DNA of 64,000 nucleotides, from contig JAZSON010000009.1 of the NCBI GenBank assembly GCA_045536965.1, positions 1 through 64,000 of the forward strand, read 5' to 3'. Below are positions 18,712-28,200 of this stretch, piece after piece (position 1 is the first letter of the stretch; every line of letters begins with the position of its first letter). The translations under genes and the position numbers were made by a program. Origin of the DNA: UBA5448 sp045536965. Lineage in GTDB: Bacteria; Bacillota; Clostridia; Oscillospirales; SIG627. The notes under the pieces were generated by a model. That model was given only the letters and a program-made list of their open reading frames with translations. It searched no databases and had not been told where the DNA came from.

Positions 18712-19386
18712 TCACAAATTAGTTTTAAGGGTCGGAAGTCTGACCATGGAATAATGAACAACGGGTGTTTGGGGGATGATTTCTTCCTTCATCAATTCAA
18801 AACCATAGTGACGATACAATCCCACATTTGCCTCTTTATTTGTTTTCAAATATGCAACCATTCTTTCCTGATCGCAAAACTCGAGCATCGGGCCTACAAG
18901 TTTACTTGCCAAACCTTTTCCTTGTGCATCTTTTTTTATCGAAAGATTATATAAATACCAATCATAGTGATCGGTATACTCTTTTTTCAGATTCATTGCA
19001 TACGTTTCGTAGGTTAAAAGTCTACCGATAATACCAAATCCGCAATGGAATATGAGGTTGATTCCTCCGTGTATTAAAAACGGCATCGTTTTACTTCCGT
19101 TAAAACCAAAAGGCAACTAAACCGCGAAACCGTTAATATCCTCACCGTCTGCATAAATGAGGGCATCCTTGATCATGGTTTTCAAGGATATTCGCATGAT
19201 GAGCTTGGAAGCTTTCTCATCGTATTTTCCCCGAGTAAACCAATTATGCAGAGGATAGTCACGGTAGGCATCCGCTGCTACATCGGCTAAACGATCCAGA
19301 TCATTTTCCTTCGCCAAATACAGACCTGCTTTTTCTATCACTTTTTTCGCAATAGGAATTTCAATTTTCCTTACCAGTTTGTCCAT
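18712..19386 (-). pseudogene. GNAT-family acetyltransferase with in-frame stop
   Basis: One continuous frame of 225 codons is broken by TAG at 19119-19117 in the context INGFAV(stop)LPFG. Trp normally sits here in this GNAT subgroup (AVWLPPG-like), so TGG to TAG is likely. The second half holds the acetyl-CoA motif KDAQGKGLASKL and YRHYGFEL. GGAGAATCC precedes the ATG at 19386. The fragment after the stop contains the acetyl-CoA site but has no obvious ribosome binding site. Confidence 0.8.
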
Positions 19387-19422
19387 GGATTCTCCGTCAA
19401 ATGTTTTACTGAAATAAAAAAA

Positions 19423-20097
19423 TCATTTTCGATTCATTCTCATAATCGAGGTGATGGTTTCAATATGCATGGGACAGACAGTCTGGCAAGACAACGCCTT
19501 AGAACACCCTGCGCCAAAATGTGTTTTATATCCCTTCACTGCCTGCGATTTTTTGTCAGCAGATTGACTTGCAATCAAATAGCTTTCATTTGCAAGAACA
19601 GCACCAAAAAACGCGCCGCCGGGATGATAATTGGGGCAAACCTCGAGGCAAAGACCGCACTTTAGACATTTAGCCACCGAATATTGTTGCGCTTGCTGAT
19701 GGCGAGAACTTGCAGCCACAGTTTCCAAATACGCTTTCGCACTCATTAAATTCTCATGAATGATACTGCGATCAACAATCAAATCTGCAACAACGGGAAA
19801 TTTGCTCAACGGTTCAAGAATAAGTTCTTCTCCCTTTACAGCATCCACAAAAGTTTCACAAGCCAAAGCAGGCGTGCCATTGATAACCATAGCGCACCCA
19901 CCGCAAACCGCTTGCATGCAAGCGCATTCCTAACGTATTCTCGTTGCGGGCTTACCCTCAACATCATATAAATCATCGGTATAATTCAGTGCATCCAGCA
20001 CCGCAGAAACCGTTACATGTGTTGGACCATTATAACGAAAACTCTGCCAATAAGCGACACTTTCCATGGCGTCTTGGCGCTTGATCTTTACAATCAT
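19423..20097 (-). pseudogene. Succinate dehydrogenase/fumarate reductase iron-sulfur subunit with in-frame stop
   Basis: 225 codons in one frame encode an SdhB/FrdB-type protein. The N-terminal ferredoxin domain has ECACMQAVCGGCAM. The C-terminal domain has CLKCGLCLEVCPN and the later Cys ligands in GCSKALSCQTVCPMH. TAG at 19932-19930 lies in RIR(stop)ECACM, where the family has Trp-Glu, so TGG to TAG is likely. GAAGGAGG precedes the ATG at 20097, but that sequence is also the end of the truncated histidine kinase gene. No flavoprotein or membrane subunit is adjacent, so the complex is not encoded here. Confidence 0.82.
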
Positions 20098-21726
20098 TGC
20101 ATATCCTCCTTCTCATAAGAAACGACACGAATCATTCCGCCCGATTTCAATTTCATCAAACCATGCTTGATCGAATTTTCCACAATCGGCTGAACGGTCA
20201 AAGCGGGTATGAAAAAATCATCCGAATTCATTTGAAAGGAAAATGTCATATCGGGAAAACGCACATTTTCAATACTGAGATAATGTCGAACGTGTTCCAT
20301 TTCCTGGGACATTAAAATCGGTTTGGAATTATCTAGTTCTCTGAAATTACCGCGGAGATATTTAGCAAAATTGTGAACGAGTTCCCCTGCTTTCGGCGGA
20401 TCTAAGATACAAAGTTGCTCAATACTGCCAAGTGTATTATATATAAAGTGCGGACGTATTTGACTCATCATGGTAGAGACTCTGCTTTCGGTAAGCTGTG
20501 CATTTAAAACAATTTTCTCAGTTTCCAACTCCTTGGCCTTACTCAAAGCATTGATGCTGTTAGGTATGATTTTTAAAACTGCCACCATAGCCGCTACAAA
20601 GAAAATGATAAAAATATATTTTGAAGCCAGCCCGACCTTCCAAACCCCAATGTCAATCATAATAACGTCAACACCAAATGAAAGAAGCGGTAAGATCGAA
20701 CCTATATAAACCCAGCGTTCTCTTCCCGCTGTATATAAAAACTCCCGTATCAAGCAACCAAGCAAAATGAGATTTACAAGCATTTGTGCGGCAACCCAAT
20801 ACAACAACAAATCATAGAAGAATACGTTTGTTAAGACAGGTAAAACAAAAACAGTTGCATCAAATACACCAAGAATAGCAACAGTAATTCCTGCGACAAC
20901 CTTCGTTCCTTTCATGAAATATACAAGCGCACGCGACAAAAACAGCATATATAAGATCATCGAACAACCTAAAATGGTTGTATTGAATATGATCGATTCA
21001 CTCCGAAGTGAAATGCTATCCACACTGTAAATAAAGTATGTAGCGGCAAAGAAAATTACGAGTCCGAGCACCCAAATGATCCTGCTGCTCTTTATGTGAA
21101 TAAGGATTGAGAATAAGGCAGTTCCCAAAAACAATAAGGAAAAGATCATGAAGAAAAGGCCAACGTATATTTGAGATTCATCGCGTTGTGATACACCATT
21201 TTCAAATTCGATCCCCGTCCAGAACGCTGTGTTTTCAAGCAACTCATCAATCGCCGTTTCGTTCCCGAAACTGTGTGGATTATGAACAAGAATTTGAATC
21301 GGATTCTCGTCTGAAAAGGTATAAGCCGTCCAAACCACCCCGCAAACAGAGTCACCGAAAACGGGATTTTCATTATCGATTACAAAAGATTGCGTTTCAC
21401 CCGTAAAAAAGGTTAGATTGATATGGTTTACATAAAATGCAATCGGCGTATCTCCGCTATAAATTCCGACATAATCGCCATCGGGTGTCAAAACATGAAA
21501 ATTGCCCCGCAGCGTAACATCCCCTTCGGTAGAAGGTATGTGCTTACCTTTTTCAATCTTTAATCGACGTCAAAATACACCTGTGCTATCAACGGCATCT
21601 GCGCTTGACTGCTGGTAGCTTTTCCGTACCACAAAAGCAAAACCACCAAAAAAATATCAACAAAACACCCACTACACTGAGATTTGTCACATTCAAGAAT
21701 CGATGCTTCTTTTCTTTTATATTCAT
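20094..21726 (-). pseudogene. LytS/YesM-type sensor histidine kinase, broken at both ends
   Basis: The ATG at 21726 follows AAAGGGG. After an N-terminal helix the frame breaks at a T-run (21648-21654, one base too many), and an in-frame TGA at 21572-21570 (GVF(Trp)RRLK expected) precedes the long frame. That frame has an extracytoplasmic domain, about seven membrane helices (7TMR-DISM-like) and the His_kinase motif MSQIRPHFIYNTLGSIEQL. The N box IVENSIKHG is present. The protein then stops at SYEKEDMQ, so the G boxes of the ATPase domain are missing. The stop overlaps the sdhB-like start in ATGA. Confidence 0.8.
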
Positions 21727-21767
21727 CTTTCTATCCCCTTTAAAAGGTGCCGATTTTCACAATACAA

Positions 21768-22901
21768 TCACACAGTTACCCAACGACCAATACGATCGGA
21801 TTCCCTTGCGGCGAAAAGCAATCGGTTGATAGCGAGGCCATCTTCTAAGCTCGGACTAACATTTCCACCCGCGTATACCGCAGATAAAAATGCATATAAA
21901 GAGTATAGGTGTGTTCTTTCCCAACCAAACGGTGCTTTTACACTCGGAAAAACGCCCGCAGGCGCAGGCATTCTTCCCACACATTCAATGCGGGTATATC
22001 CGCGCACCCCCCCGATGGGATCGGCGGGAGCGGCACCATCATAAAAATACAGAAAACTCGGGTCCATCAATGAAAAAGAAAGAGCGCCTTTTGTGCCGCG
22101 AAGCTCAATTGACAGAGAGTCGTTTGCCCCTGTAGCGAGTTTGTTGGCTTCCACGGTACCGCAAGCACCTGATGAAATTTCGGCAAGCATATAAAATGCC
22201 TCATCAGCATCGGTATGCCATTCTTCGCCATCTATTCCCTTGCGAACGGGAAAACCGATTTGCGACTTGCCGCAAACCTTAACAATCTTTTCTCCCGAAA
22301 CATATTCAAGCAAATCAGCCGCATGGCTTCCGAGATCCAAAAGTACACCGCCGCCATACGCACCACTTTGCTTCCAACCGATCTTTTTGTTAGGATCAAC
22401 AGAAGAGTTATGGCAATATGATGACCGAAAAGTCAGCAATCGACCAAGCTTGCCCTCTTGCACCAATTCTCTTGCGCGCAAAATAGCAGGAACAAAACGG
22501 TAGTTAAAGACAGTCATTCGAATTGCATCGTTTGCAGATTGCAAGGCAGCCTCTACTTCATCCGCCTCACAACTGTTGACAACAACGGGTTTTTCACAAT
22601 AAATGTGCTTACCCGCTCTAATGGCAGCGAGCAACGCGTCTTTGTGATATGTGTTGGGTGTAGAAATATCTACAACATCGATTTCCGGGTCAGAAAAAAT
22701 AACATCGGGATCGGTGGTGGCAACTTCAAAGCCATAGGTTTCCTTGGCCTTTTGCGCACTGTCGGCATGGGCGGTACAAATAGTTTTCAATCGAACACGA
22801 AAGGGTAGCGAATCACAGTATAAACCAAGATTTCTGTAACCAAACGTATGTGTCCTTCCCATGAAACCACCGCCGAGCATGCCGATACATATTGTTTTCA
22901 T
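21768..22901 (-). CDS. Gfo/Idh/MocA-family oxidoreductase
   Basis: An NAD(P)-dependent sugar or inositol dehydrogenase-like protein of 377 residues. The Rossmann motif GMLGGGFMGRTH is at the N-terminus, EKPVVVNSCEAD is the family EKP motif, and GGGVLLDLGSHAADL has the catalytic-region His. The ATG at 22901 is supported by GGAGG 8 bases upstream. The longer frame begins with TTG. The neighbours give no substrate clue, since it is divergent from the aminopeptidase cluster. Confidence 0.9.
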   Translation of the reverse strand: MKTICIGMLGGGFMGRTHTFGYRNLGLYCDSLPFRVRLKTICTAHADSAQKAKETYGFEVATTDPDVIFSDPEIDVVDISTPNTYHKDALLAAIRAGKHIYCEKPVVVNSCEADEVEAALQSANDAIRMTVFNYRFVPAILRARELVQEGKLGRLLTFRSSYCHNSSVDPNKKIGWKQSGAYGGGVLLDLGSHAADLLEYVSGEKIVKVCGKSQIGFPVRKGIDGEEWHTDADEAFYMLAEISSGACGTVEANKLATGANDSLSIELRGTKGALSFSLMDPSFLYFYDGAAPADPIGGVRGYTRIECVGRMPAPAGVFPSVKAPFGWERTHLYSLYAFLSAVYAGGNVSPSLEDGLAINRLLFAARESDRIGRWVTV

Positions 22902-22937
22902 AGCCAAGTCCTCCGATATTTTTCACAAAACTTTATG

Positions 22938-22971
22938 TGTGTATCCTAACATACACATCACGAAAAATCAA
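22938..22971 (-). promoter_or_regulatory. Putative promoter and operator of the Gfo/Idh/MocA gene
   Basis: On the minus strand TTGATT (22971-22966) and TAGGAT (22948-22943) are 17 bases apart. The -10 lies inside an inverted repeat with 7-base arms TGTGTAT and ATACACA (22938-22957), which is a plausible repressor site. It sits in the divergent region shared with the dppA-like genes. Confidence 0.45.
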
Positions 22972-22999
22972 GACAAGAAGCGTGAATTTGCGAAAATAC

Positions 23000-23027
23000 T
23001 TGACTTTAAAAAAACGTTATGTATAAT
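23000..23027 (+). promoter_or_regulatory. Sigma-A promoter of the dppA-like/lysA-like cluster
   Basis: TTGACT (23000-23005), a 16-base spacer and TATAAT (23022-23027), about 50 bases before the first ATG. Confidence 0.75.
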
Positions 23028-23077
23028 TATAAATTGAATGGCTTCAATTTTGTATACGTTTTTGGGGGATATAATCT

Positions 23078-23860
23078 ATGAACGTGATGATCATGACCGA
23101 TCTTGAAGGCATCAGTGGTGTTGACACGATTGACATGATGGACATGGAAAGCGAAGGATATAAAAAGGCTTGTCTTTACCTTGCCGATGACATCAATGCC
23201 GCCGTCAGAGGTTGTTTTGAAGGTGGCGCTGACAAAGTTTATGTAGTCGACGGTCACGCACGCGGACAAAACTTAGATCATTCTTTAGTGGATCACCGCG
23301 CCCACGTTTGTGTCGGAACAGAGTGGACCGACTTGATTGAGTCGGGCGCAGTTGATGCATTTATGGAAGTTGGCTGCCACGCCATGCCGGGCACGCTGAA
23401 CGGTTTTTTGGATCATGCACAAAACTCAAAAATGATCTTTACATACGCATATAACGGTGTTCCTCGCGGAGAAATTTTCCAAAGCGCCGCTTACGTTGGT
23501 GCTTATGGTATACCCTATGTTATGGTATCGGGTGACCTTGCCGCCTGTTCCGAGGGCAGAGCGCTTCTCGGTGATATAGAGATCGCCATTGTTAAATACG
23601 GTATCGGAAGAAACACCGCAAAATGTTTACCTTCCAACGAAGCCCATGATCTGATTCAACAAGCCGCCAAAAACGGTTGCTTACGCTATAAATCCATCGC
23701 GCCATACAAAGTCATTCTTCCCATGGAAATTCGTGTCACCTTTTACAGATCTGATTTTTGTGAAATCAGAGGTGTCGGTCGCGGACGTGAACGACTGGAT
23801 GCCAGAACCTCTCGCCGTGTGATCAACACAATCCGTACATATTCTGATTTAATGCTGTAA
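23078..23860 (+). CDS. M55 D-aminopeptidase (DppA-like), copy 1
   Basis: 260 residues of the DppA family, zinc-dependent peptidases that release D-amino acids from peptides such as D-Ala-D-Ala. The metal ligands are visible and in the expected spacing: Asp8 and Glu10 (TDLEG), His60 (VDGH), His101 (GCHAMPG) and Glu132 (PRGE), with His113 in FLDH as the likely catalytic residue. There is no signal peptide. GGGGGA precedes the ATG. The protein is nearly the same length as, and very similar to, the next gene, so it arose by tandem duplication. A small hairpin overlaps the stop (23855-23871). Confidence 0.92.
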   Translation: MNVMIMTDLEGISGVDTIDMMDMESEGYKKACLYLADDINAAVRGCFEGGADKVYVVDGHARGQNLDHSLVDHRAHVCVGTEWTDLIESGAVDAFMEVGCHAMPGTLNGFLDHAQNSKMIFTYAYNGVPRGEIFQSAAYVGAYGIPYVMVSGDLAACSEGRALLGDIEIAIVKYGIGRNTAKCLPSNEAHDLIQQAAKNGCLRYKSIAPYKVILPMEIRVTFYRSDFCEIRGVGRGRERLDARTSRRVINTIRTYSDLML

Positions 23861-23901
23861 TTTTATTACAGATACACATTTTAAAATACAGGAGAGCCGT
23901 T

Positions 23902-24684
23902 ATGAAAGTAATGATTATGACCGATCTTGAAGGTATCACGGGTGTCGATTCCATCGACATGATGGATACGGAAGGCGAAGGATACAAGAAAGCTTGTCTT
24001 TATCTCGCCGATGATATCAACGCCGCAGTCAAAGGCTGTTTTGAAGGGGGCGCTGACACTGTCTATGTTGTCGACGGTCATGGCGGCGGCAAAAATTTAG
24101 ATCATTCTTTGGTCGATCCCCGCGCCCATGTATGTGTCGGAAAAGAATGGACAGATTTAATTGAATCGGGCAAGGTCGATGTCTATATGGAAGTCGGTTG
24201 TCACGCGATGCCCGGCACGATCAACGGTTTTTTGGATCACACCCAAAACTCCAAAATGATCTTCACTTACGCTTACAACGGCGTGCCGCGCGGTGAAATA
24301 TTTCAAGGTGCCGCTTATGTCGGCGTTTACGGTATCCCTTTTGTAATGGTATCGGGTGACCTTGCAGCCTGTTCCGAAGGCAGAGCGCTCCTCGGAGATA
24401 TAGAGATCGCACCTGTAAAATACGGTATCGGCAGAAACACTGCTCGTTCCGTTTCCTTTGATGAGGCTCACACAATGATCCAAAACGCAGCAAAAAACGG
24501 TTGTCTCCGCCACAAATCCATCACACCTTATAAGGTCACGCTTCCTATGGAAATCCGCGTTACCTTCTACCGCTCCGATTTTTGTGAGATCAGAGGTGTT
24601 GGTCGCGGCCGCGAACGACTGGATGCCAGAACCTCCCGCCGTATCGTGAATGAAATTCACACTTATGCAGATATGATGCTTTAA
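23902..24684 (+). CDS. M55 D-aminopeptidase (DppA-like), copy 2
   Basis: 260 residues, collinear with the upstream copy without gaps and differing mainly at scattered positions (for example GGGKNLDHS against ARGQNLDHS after His60). All metal ligands (Asp8, Glu10, His60, His101, Glu132) are kept, so both copies should be active. CAGGAG precedes the ATG. M55 enzymes can be homodecamers, so the two proteins might assemble together. The lysA-like gene follows after 24 bases, which links D-amino-acid peptide turnover with diaminopimelate or amino-acid decarboxylation. Confidence 0.92.
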   Translation: MKVMIMTDLEGITGVDSIDMMDTEGEGYKKACLYLADDINAAVKGCFEGGADTVYVVDGHGGGKNLDHSLVDPRAHVCVGKEWTDLIESGKVDVYMEVGCHAMPGTINGFLDHTQNSKMIFTYAYNGVPRGEIFQGAAYVGVYGIPFVMVSGDLAACSEGRALLGDIEIAPVKYGIGRNTARSVSFDEAHTMIQNAAKNGCLRHKSITPYKVTLPMEIRVTFYRSDFCEIRGVGRGRERLDARTSRRIVNEIHTYADMML

Positions 24685-24708
24685 AGATGAAAGGAAACGC
24701 GCAAAAGA

Positions 24709-25971
24709 ATGAAAAAAACTCCCTTTATCACACATGATCAACTCCAAGAAATAGTAAAAGAATTTCCCACCCCCTTCCATCTCTATGATGAAAAAGGCAT
24801 CCGCGAAAACGCACGCGCTCTAAAATCCGCATTCGCTTGGAACAAGGGCTTTAAAGAATATTTTGCCGTCAAAGCCACGCCCAATCCTTATATTTTACAA
24901 ATTCTCCGTGAGGAAGGATGCGGCGCCGATTGTTCTTCATACACAGAGTTACTGATGGCCAAAGCCGTTGGATTTTCCGGACATGAAATCATGTTTTCGG
25001 CCAATGTTACACCGGCAGAAGATTTTAAATTGGCGCACGATCTCGGCGCGATCATCAATTTTGATGATTTTACCCACATTGATTTTGCATCCAAGTTTTT
25101 CTCTTTTCCCGAAACCATGTGTTTAAGATACAATCCCGGTGGTTATTTTACAATTTCAAACGCCATTATGGACAATCCCGGAGAAGCAAAATATGGCATG
25201 ACCCACGATCAACTGATCGAAGCTGCAAAAAAACTTTCCTCTTTGGGAGTAAAAAAACTCGGTCTCCATGCATTTTTAGCCAGCAACACTTCCACCGATG
25301 ACTATTATCCCACTTTGGCGCAAGTTCTTTGTCGCGCCGCGGTAGAAATCGCCGAGAAAACCGCTATTAAAATTTCCTTTGTCAATCTTTCGGGTGGAAT
25401 TGGCATACCCTACCGTCCCGAAGATACCAAAGTGGATATTCAGCGCGTCGGTGAAAAGACCCGCCTTGTCTTTGAAGATATCTTTACACCCGCAGGCATG
25501 TCCGATGTTTCCCTCTTCACCGAGCTCGGCCGCTTTATGCTCGCGCCTTACGGTGCATTGATTTCCACTGCAATTCATGAAAAACACACCCATAAAGAAT
25601 ACATCGGATTAGATGCATGTGCGGCCAACCTGATGCGCCCCGCCATGTACGGTGCATACCATCACATCACCGTCATGGGCAAAGAGGATGCCCCCTGCGA
25701 TCATCTCTATGACGTAACGGGCGGTCTGTGCGAAAACAACGACAAATTTGCCATTAACCGTCCCTTGCCAAAGATTGATATTGGTGATTTGGTTTATATC
25801 CACGACACTGGCGCACACGGCTTCTCCATGGGTTATAACTATAACGGAAAACTGCGTTCGGCCGAAATTCTTTTTACCGAATCAGGAAAAGCAAAATTGA
25901 TCCGCCGTGCAGAAACCCCCGAAGACTATTTTTCCACCTTTGATTTCACACCGTTTTTTAAGAAAGTGTAA
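24709..25971 (+). CDS. Diaminopimelate decarboxylase-like PLP enzyme
   Basis: A fold-III PLP decarboxylase of 420 residues. The PLP lysine is Lys55 in YFAVKATPNP, LSGGIGIPY is the phosphate-binding Gly-rich loop, and TELGRF and GLCENNDKFA correspond to the substrate-binding region. It would convert meso-diaminopimelate to lysine, or decarboxylate a related substrate. It differs from classic LysA in several motifs, so other specificity is possible. It is the third gene of the dppA-like cluster and ends 6 bases before the foldase gene. Confidence 0.82.
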   Translation: MKKTPFITHDQLQEIVKEFPTPFHLYDEKGIRENARALKSAFAWNKGFKEYFAVKATPNPYILQILREEGCGADCSSYTELLMAKAVGFSGHEIMFSANVTPAEDFKLAHDLGAIINFDDFTHIDFASKFFSFPETMCLRYNPGGYFTISNAIMDNPGEAKYGMTHDQLIEAAKKLSSLGVKKLGLHAFLASNTSTDDYYPTLAQVLCRAAVEIAEKTAIKISFVNLSGGIGIPYRPEDTKVDIQRVGEKTRLVFEDIFTPAGMSDVSLFTELGRFMLAPYGALISTAIHEKHTHKEYIGLDACAANLMRPAMYGAYHHITVMGKEDAPCDHLYDVTGGLCENNDKFAINRPLPKIDIGDLVYIHDTGAHGFSMGYNYNGKLRSAEILFTESGKAKLIRRAETPEDYFSTFDFTPFFKKV

Positions 25972-25977
25972 ACCAAC

Positions 25978-27060
25978 ATGCTTAACAAAGCCAAGTTCAA
26001 TCGTATCCACCTTTTAATCATTGTCGGCATTCTGCTTGTAGCCATCGCCCTCGGTTTTATCGCTTGGCAAACCTATTTCTTTGGTATCTGTCTGCCGCGC
26101 GTAGAAACAGGCTTCCTCTATTTGGATGGAAAAAAAACAACCCCCGACAGTGTATTGACCATCGGGGATTATACCGTTTCATTTGATGAATACCGTTATT
26201 ATTATCTCAACACAAAATTTGAATTGGATGGCGGTAACGATGCCTTTTGGGATACCTATCCGCAATATGAATCCGTGTTAAAGGATAAGGTGATCTATAA
26301 ATTAAAAAAGAGCTACGGGGCTATTGAACTTGCCAAACTCAATGGAATCGAGCTTACCCAAACGGAATCACAGGCGGCAGAAGAGGCGGTAGACGCATTC
26401 ATTGCAGAAAAAGGAAAAGCCGCTTTTATTGAAATGCTCAACGAAAGCTTTGTTAACGAAGAGCTTTACCGCGATTTATTCATCAAATCTCGGATATGTG
26501 AAAATGCTTACAATCATTTTTTCGGCACTCACGGCAAGTATGCCATGACCGAACAAGAGTATTTAACCTACTTTAAAGAAAATTATTACGCAACACAGCA
26601 CATTTTTATCGACTACGAACCCAAAGAAGACCAATACAGTTGTGAAAAAACCATGGAAAAAGCCATGGCAATTTACAAAGAAGTCAATTCTGAAAACGTC
26701 GATTTTTACGCAATGTATAAAAAATACAACCAAATCAGCGAAATGGCCATCTCGGAAAAAGGTTGTTATTTTTCATCCAGTAACGCGCCGTACCAAATTT
26801 ATTACACCACCGCAAAAGATACAATAATCGGCGACATCTCAACACCTTTTGCCACTTATGCAGGCATCTGCATTATAAAACGCATCCCCATCGCCGATGA
26901 AATCGCACTGGAAGGCAAAGATGCCATTTTAAACGGATCAGAAACCGAAGACGGTCTTTACGAAAAGCAATTTGCTGACATGTATAACCAGATTGCAGAG
27001 AAAATGACGATCACCTTCACCGATTGCTACGATGCAATCGCCACATCAACCCTCTTCTGA
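25978..27060 (+). CDS. PrsA/SurA-like membrane-anchored foldase
   Basis: 360 residues with one N-terminal membrane helix (about 12-32). A SurA_N-like helical region and a parvulin-like segment follow, starting near ATQHIFIDYE and including KGCYFSS. I infer an extracytoplasmic folding helper that is membrane-anchored and lacks a lipobox. The parvulin part is divergent, so isomerase activity is uncertain. The ribosome binding site is weak and the gene follows lysA after 6 bases. Its last 15 bases overlap the convergent ATPase gene. Confidence 0.65.
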   Translation: MLNKAKFNRIHLLIIVGILLVAIALGFIAWQTYFFGICLPRVETGFLYLDGKKTTPDSVLTIGDYTVSFDEYRYYYLNTKFELDGGNDAFWDTYPQYESVLKDKVIYKLKKSYGAIELAKLNGIELTQTESQAAEEAVDAFIAEKGKAAFIEMLNESFVNEELYRDLFIKSRICENAYNHFFGTHGKYAMTEQEYLTYFKENYYATQHIFIDYEPKEDQYSCEKTMEKAMAIYKEVNSENVDFYAMYKKYNQISEMAISEKGCYFSSSNAPYQIYYTTAKDTIIGDISTPFATYAGICIIKRIPIADEIALEGKDAILNGSETEDGLYEKQFADMYNQIAEKMTITFTDCYDAIATSTLF

Positions 27061-28119
27061 TAATGAGGAAATAAACTCTTTTGTAAACTTCTCTTTAGCC
27101 ACAATATCCACAGAAGGCGTATATATCGCTTCCAGTTTACCGTGTATCTCCTTAGCCAGCGCAAATTGTTCAACCGCTCCCGCCAGCAATGCCGCATAGC
27201 ATTTCTCGGAAAATCTCACTTTATTTTTCCCACAACTCCTACCCGATTTGCGGATAAAGCGATCCATGTTGATATAGTGATCGAAGTTTTTCTCTTCTCT
27301 TTTCTCGGCAGTACGCACACACAGTTTTTCTTTCACAAAATATATCGCGTTTAATCGATTTGTGTGGATCGCATCGTAAGATACAATCACCTCTTTTTGC
27401 ATCCTTTCCGCCTGCGCGTATATCTCGTTTAAATAAAGCCACCCCAAACCATGGTTGTTATCAACGCCGCAAACAAAATTTGACTTTTCATCCAAAGAAT
27501 GAAGCGAATACAAACCGCTGTAATTGACGGCCGATATCAATCGAACCGTTTTAAAAAATCGCTTTTCTTCTTCTAAATACTTACGGCAAAACCTAACGGC
27601 TACAGCCTTCATTTTATCTTTTAAAACTTGCTCCTCCAACGACAAATAAACACCTTGCTCTACAGCGCCTGCGGCTGCTAAAAATCGATATCCTCCCTTA
27701 AAAGCCGTTGATTTAGCTTTTACAAGATTTCGAATTTCATCCCGTCGGTTCTCAAGCTCCTTTTCATTACAAAACACCGCCAAATCCACAATTTTTTCAA
27801 CCGCAATCGGATATTTCGGGTCAACGGTATGCGGGGCAGTGCCATCCATAAACGCGTACTTTAAATCATTTATAAGCACACCATCCAAGCTCTTCGGATC
27901 GGAAGCACACAGAAAATATGTAACCTCATGACCGTGATTTTCATAAAATGCACCAATCTCATTCAAAAAATGTGATTTCCCTGTCCCGGGTCCCCCCTTT
28001 ACAATCACTATTTTTTCCATCAGATCGGGCGAAAATATTTCATCAAAATAACTCATAAACCCTTTCGTCGTGTTTAAAGCGGCAAAAAATGCCATGCGAC
28101 CCAGTTCTTTCACACACAC
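27046..28119 (-). CDS. P-loop ATPase of the PRK06851 type
   Basis: 357 residues. GFMSYFDEIF is followed by the Walker A motif VKGGPGTGKSHFLNEIG, and SDPKSLDGVLI is typical of a conserved Clostridia/Bacilli ATPase family of unknown function. That family usually has a duplicated P-loop half. Here the second half (GGYRFLAAAGA, SYDAIHTNR) has no intact Walker A. It is cytoplasmic. It overlaps the end of the foldase gene by 15 bases and is divergent from the nucleotidyltransferase. Confidence 0.7.
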   Translation of the reverse strand: MCVKELGRMAFFAALNTTKGFMSYFDEIFSPDLMEKIVIVKGGPGTGKSHFLNEIGAFYENHGHEVTYFLCASDPKSLDGVLINDLKYAFMDGTAPHTVDPKYPIAVEKIVDLAVFCNEKELENRRDEIRNLVKAKSTAFKGGYRFLAAAGAVEQGVYLSLEEQVLKDKMKAVAVRFCRKYLEEEKRFFKTVRLISAVNYSGLYSLHSLDEKSNFVCGVDNNHGLGWLYLNEIYAQAERMQKEVIVSYDAIHTNRLNAIYFVKEKLCVRTAEKREEKNFDHYINMDRFIRKSGRSCGKNKVRFSEKCYAALLAGAVEQFALAKEIHGKLEAIYTPSVDIVAKEKFTKEFISSLSEEG

Positions 28120-28200
28120 ACCCCCAAGCTTATTTCAGTTTTATCATATGCTATCAAGCTGAATGTGTGCTTTAACAATTTTGAAAGGAAATCTCACACC

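Noticed and set aside
14546..21726. Stop-codon recoding (TGA or TAG read as Trp)
   Set aside because: Both codons end many intact genes in the window, and the recoded sites would be limited to this one damaged region, so nonsense mutation or sequence error is simpler.
23855..23871. Terminator between the two dppA-like genes
   Set aside because: The 7-pair hairpin has no T run and overlaps the stop codon, so it is unlikely to stop transcription.
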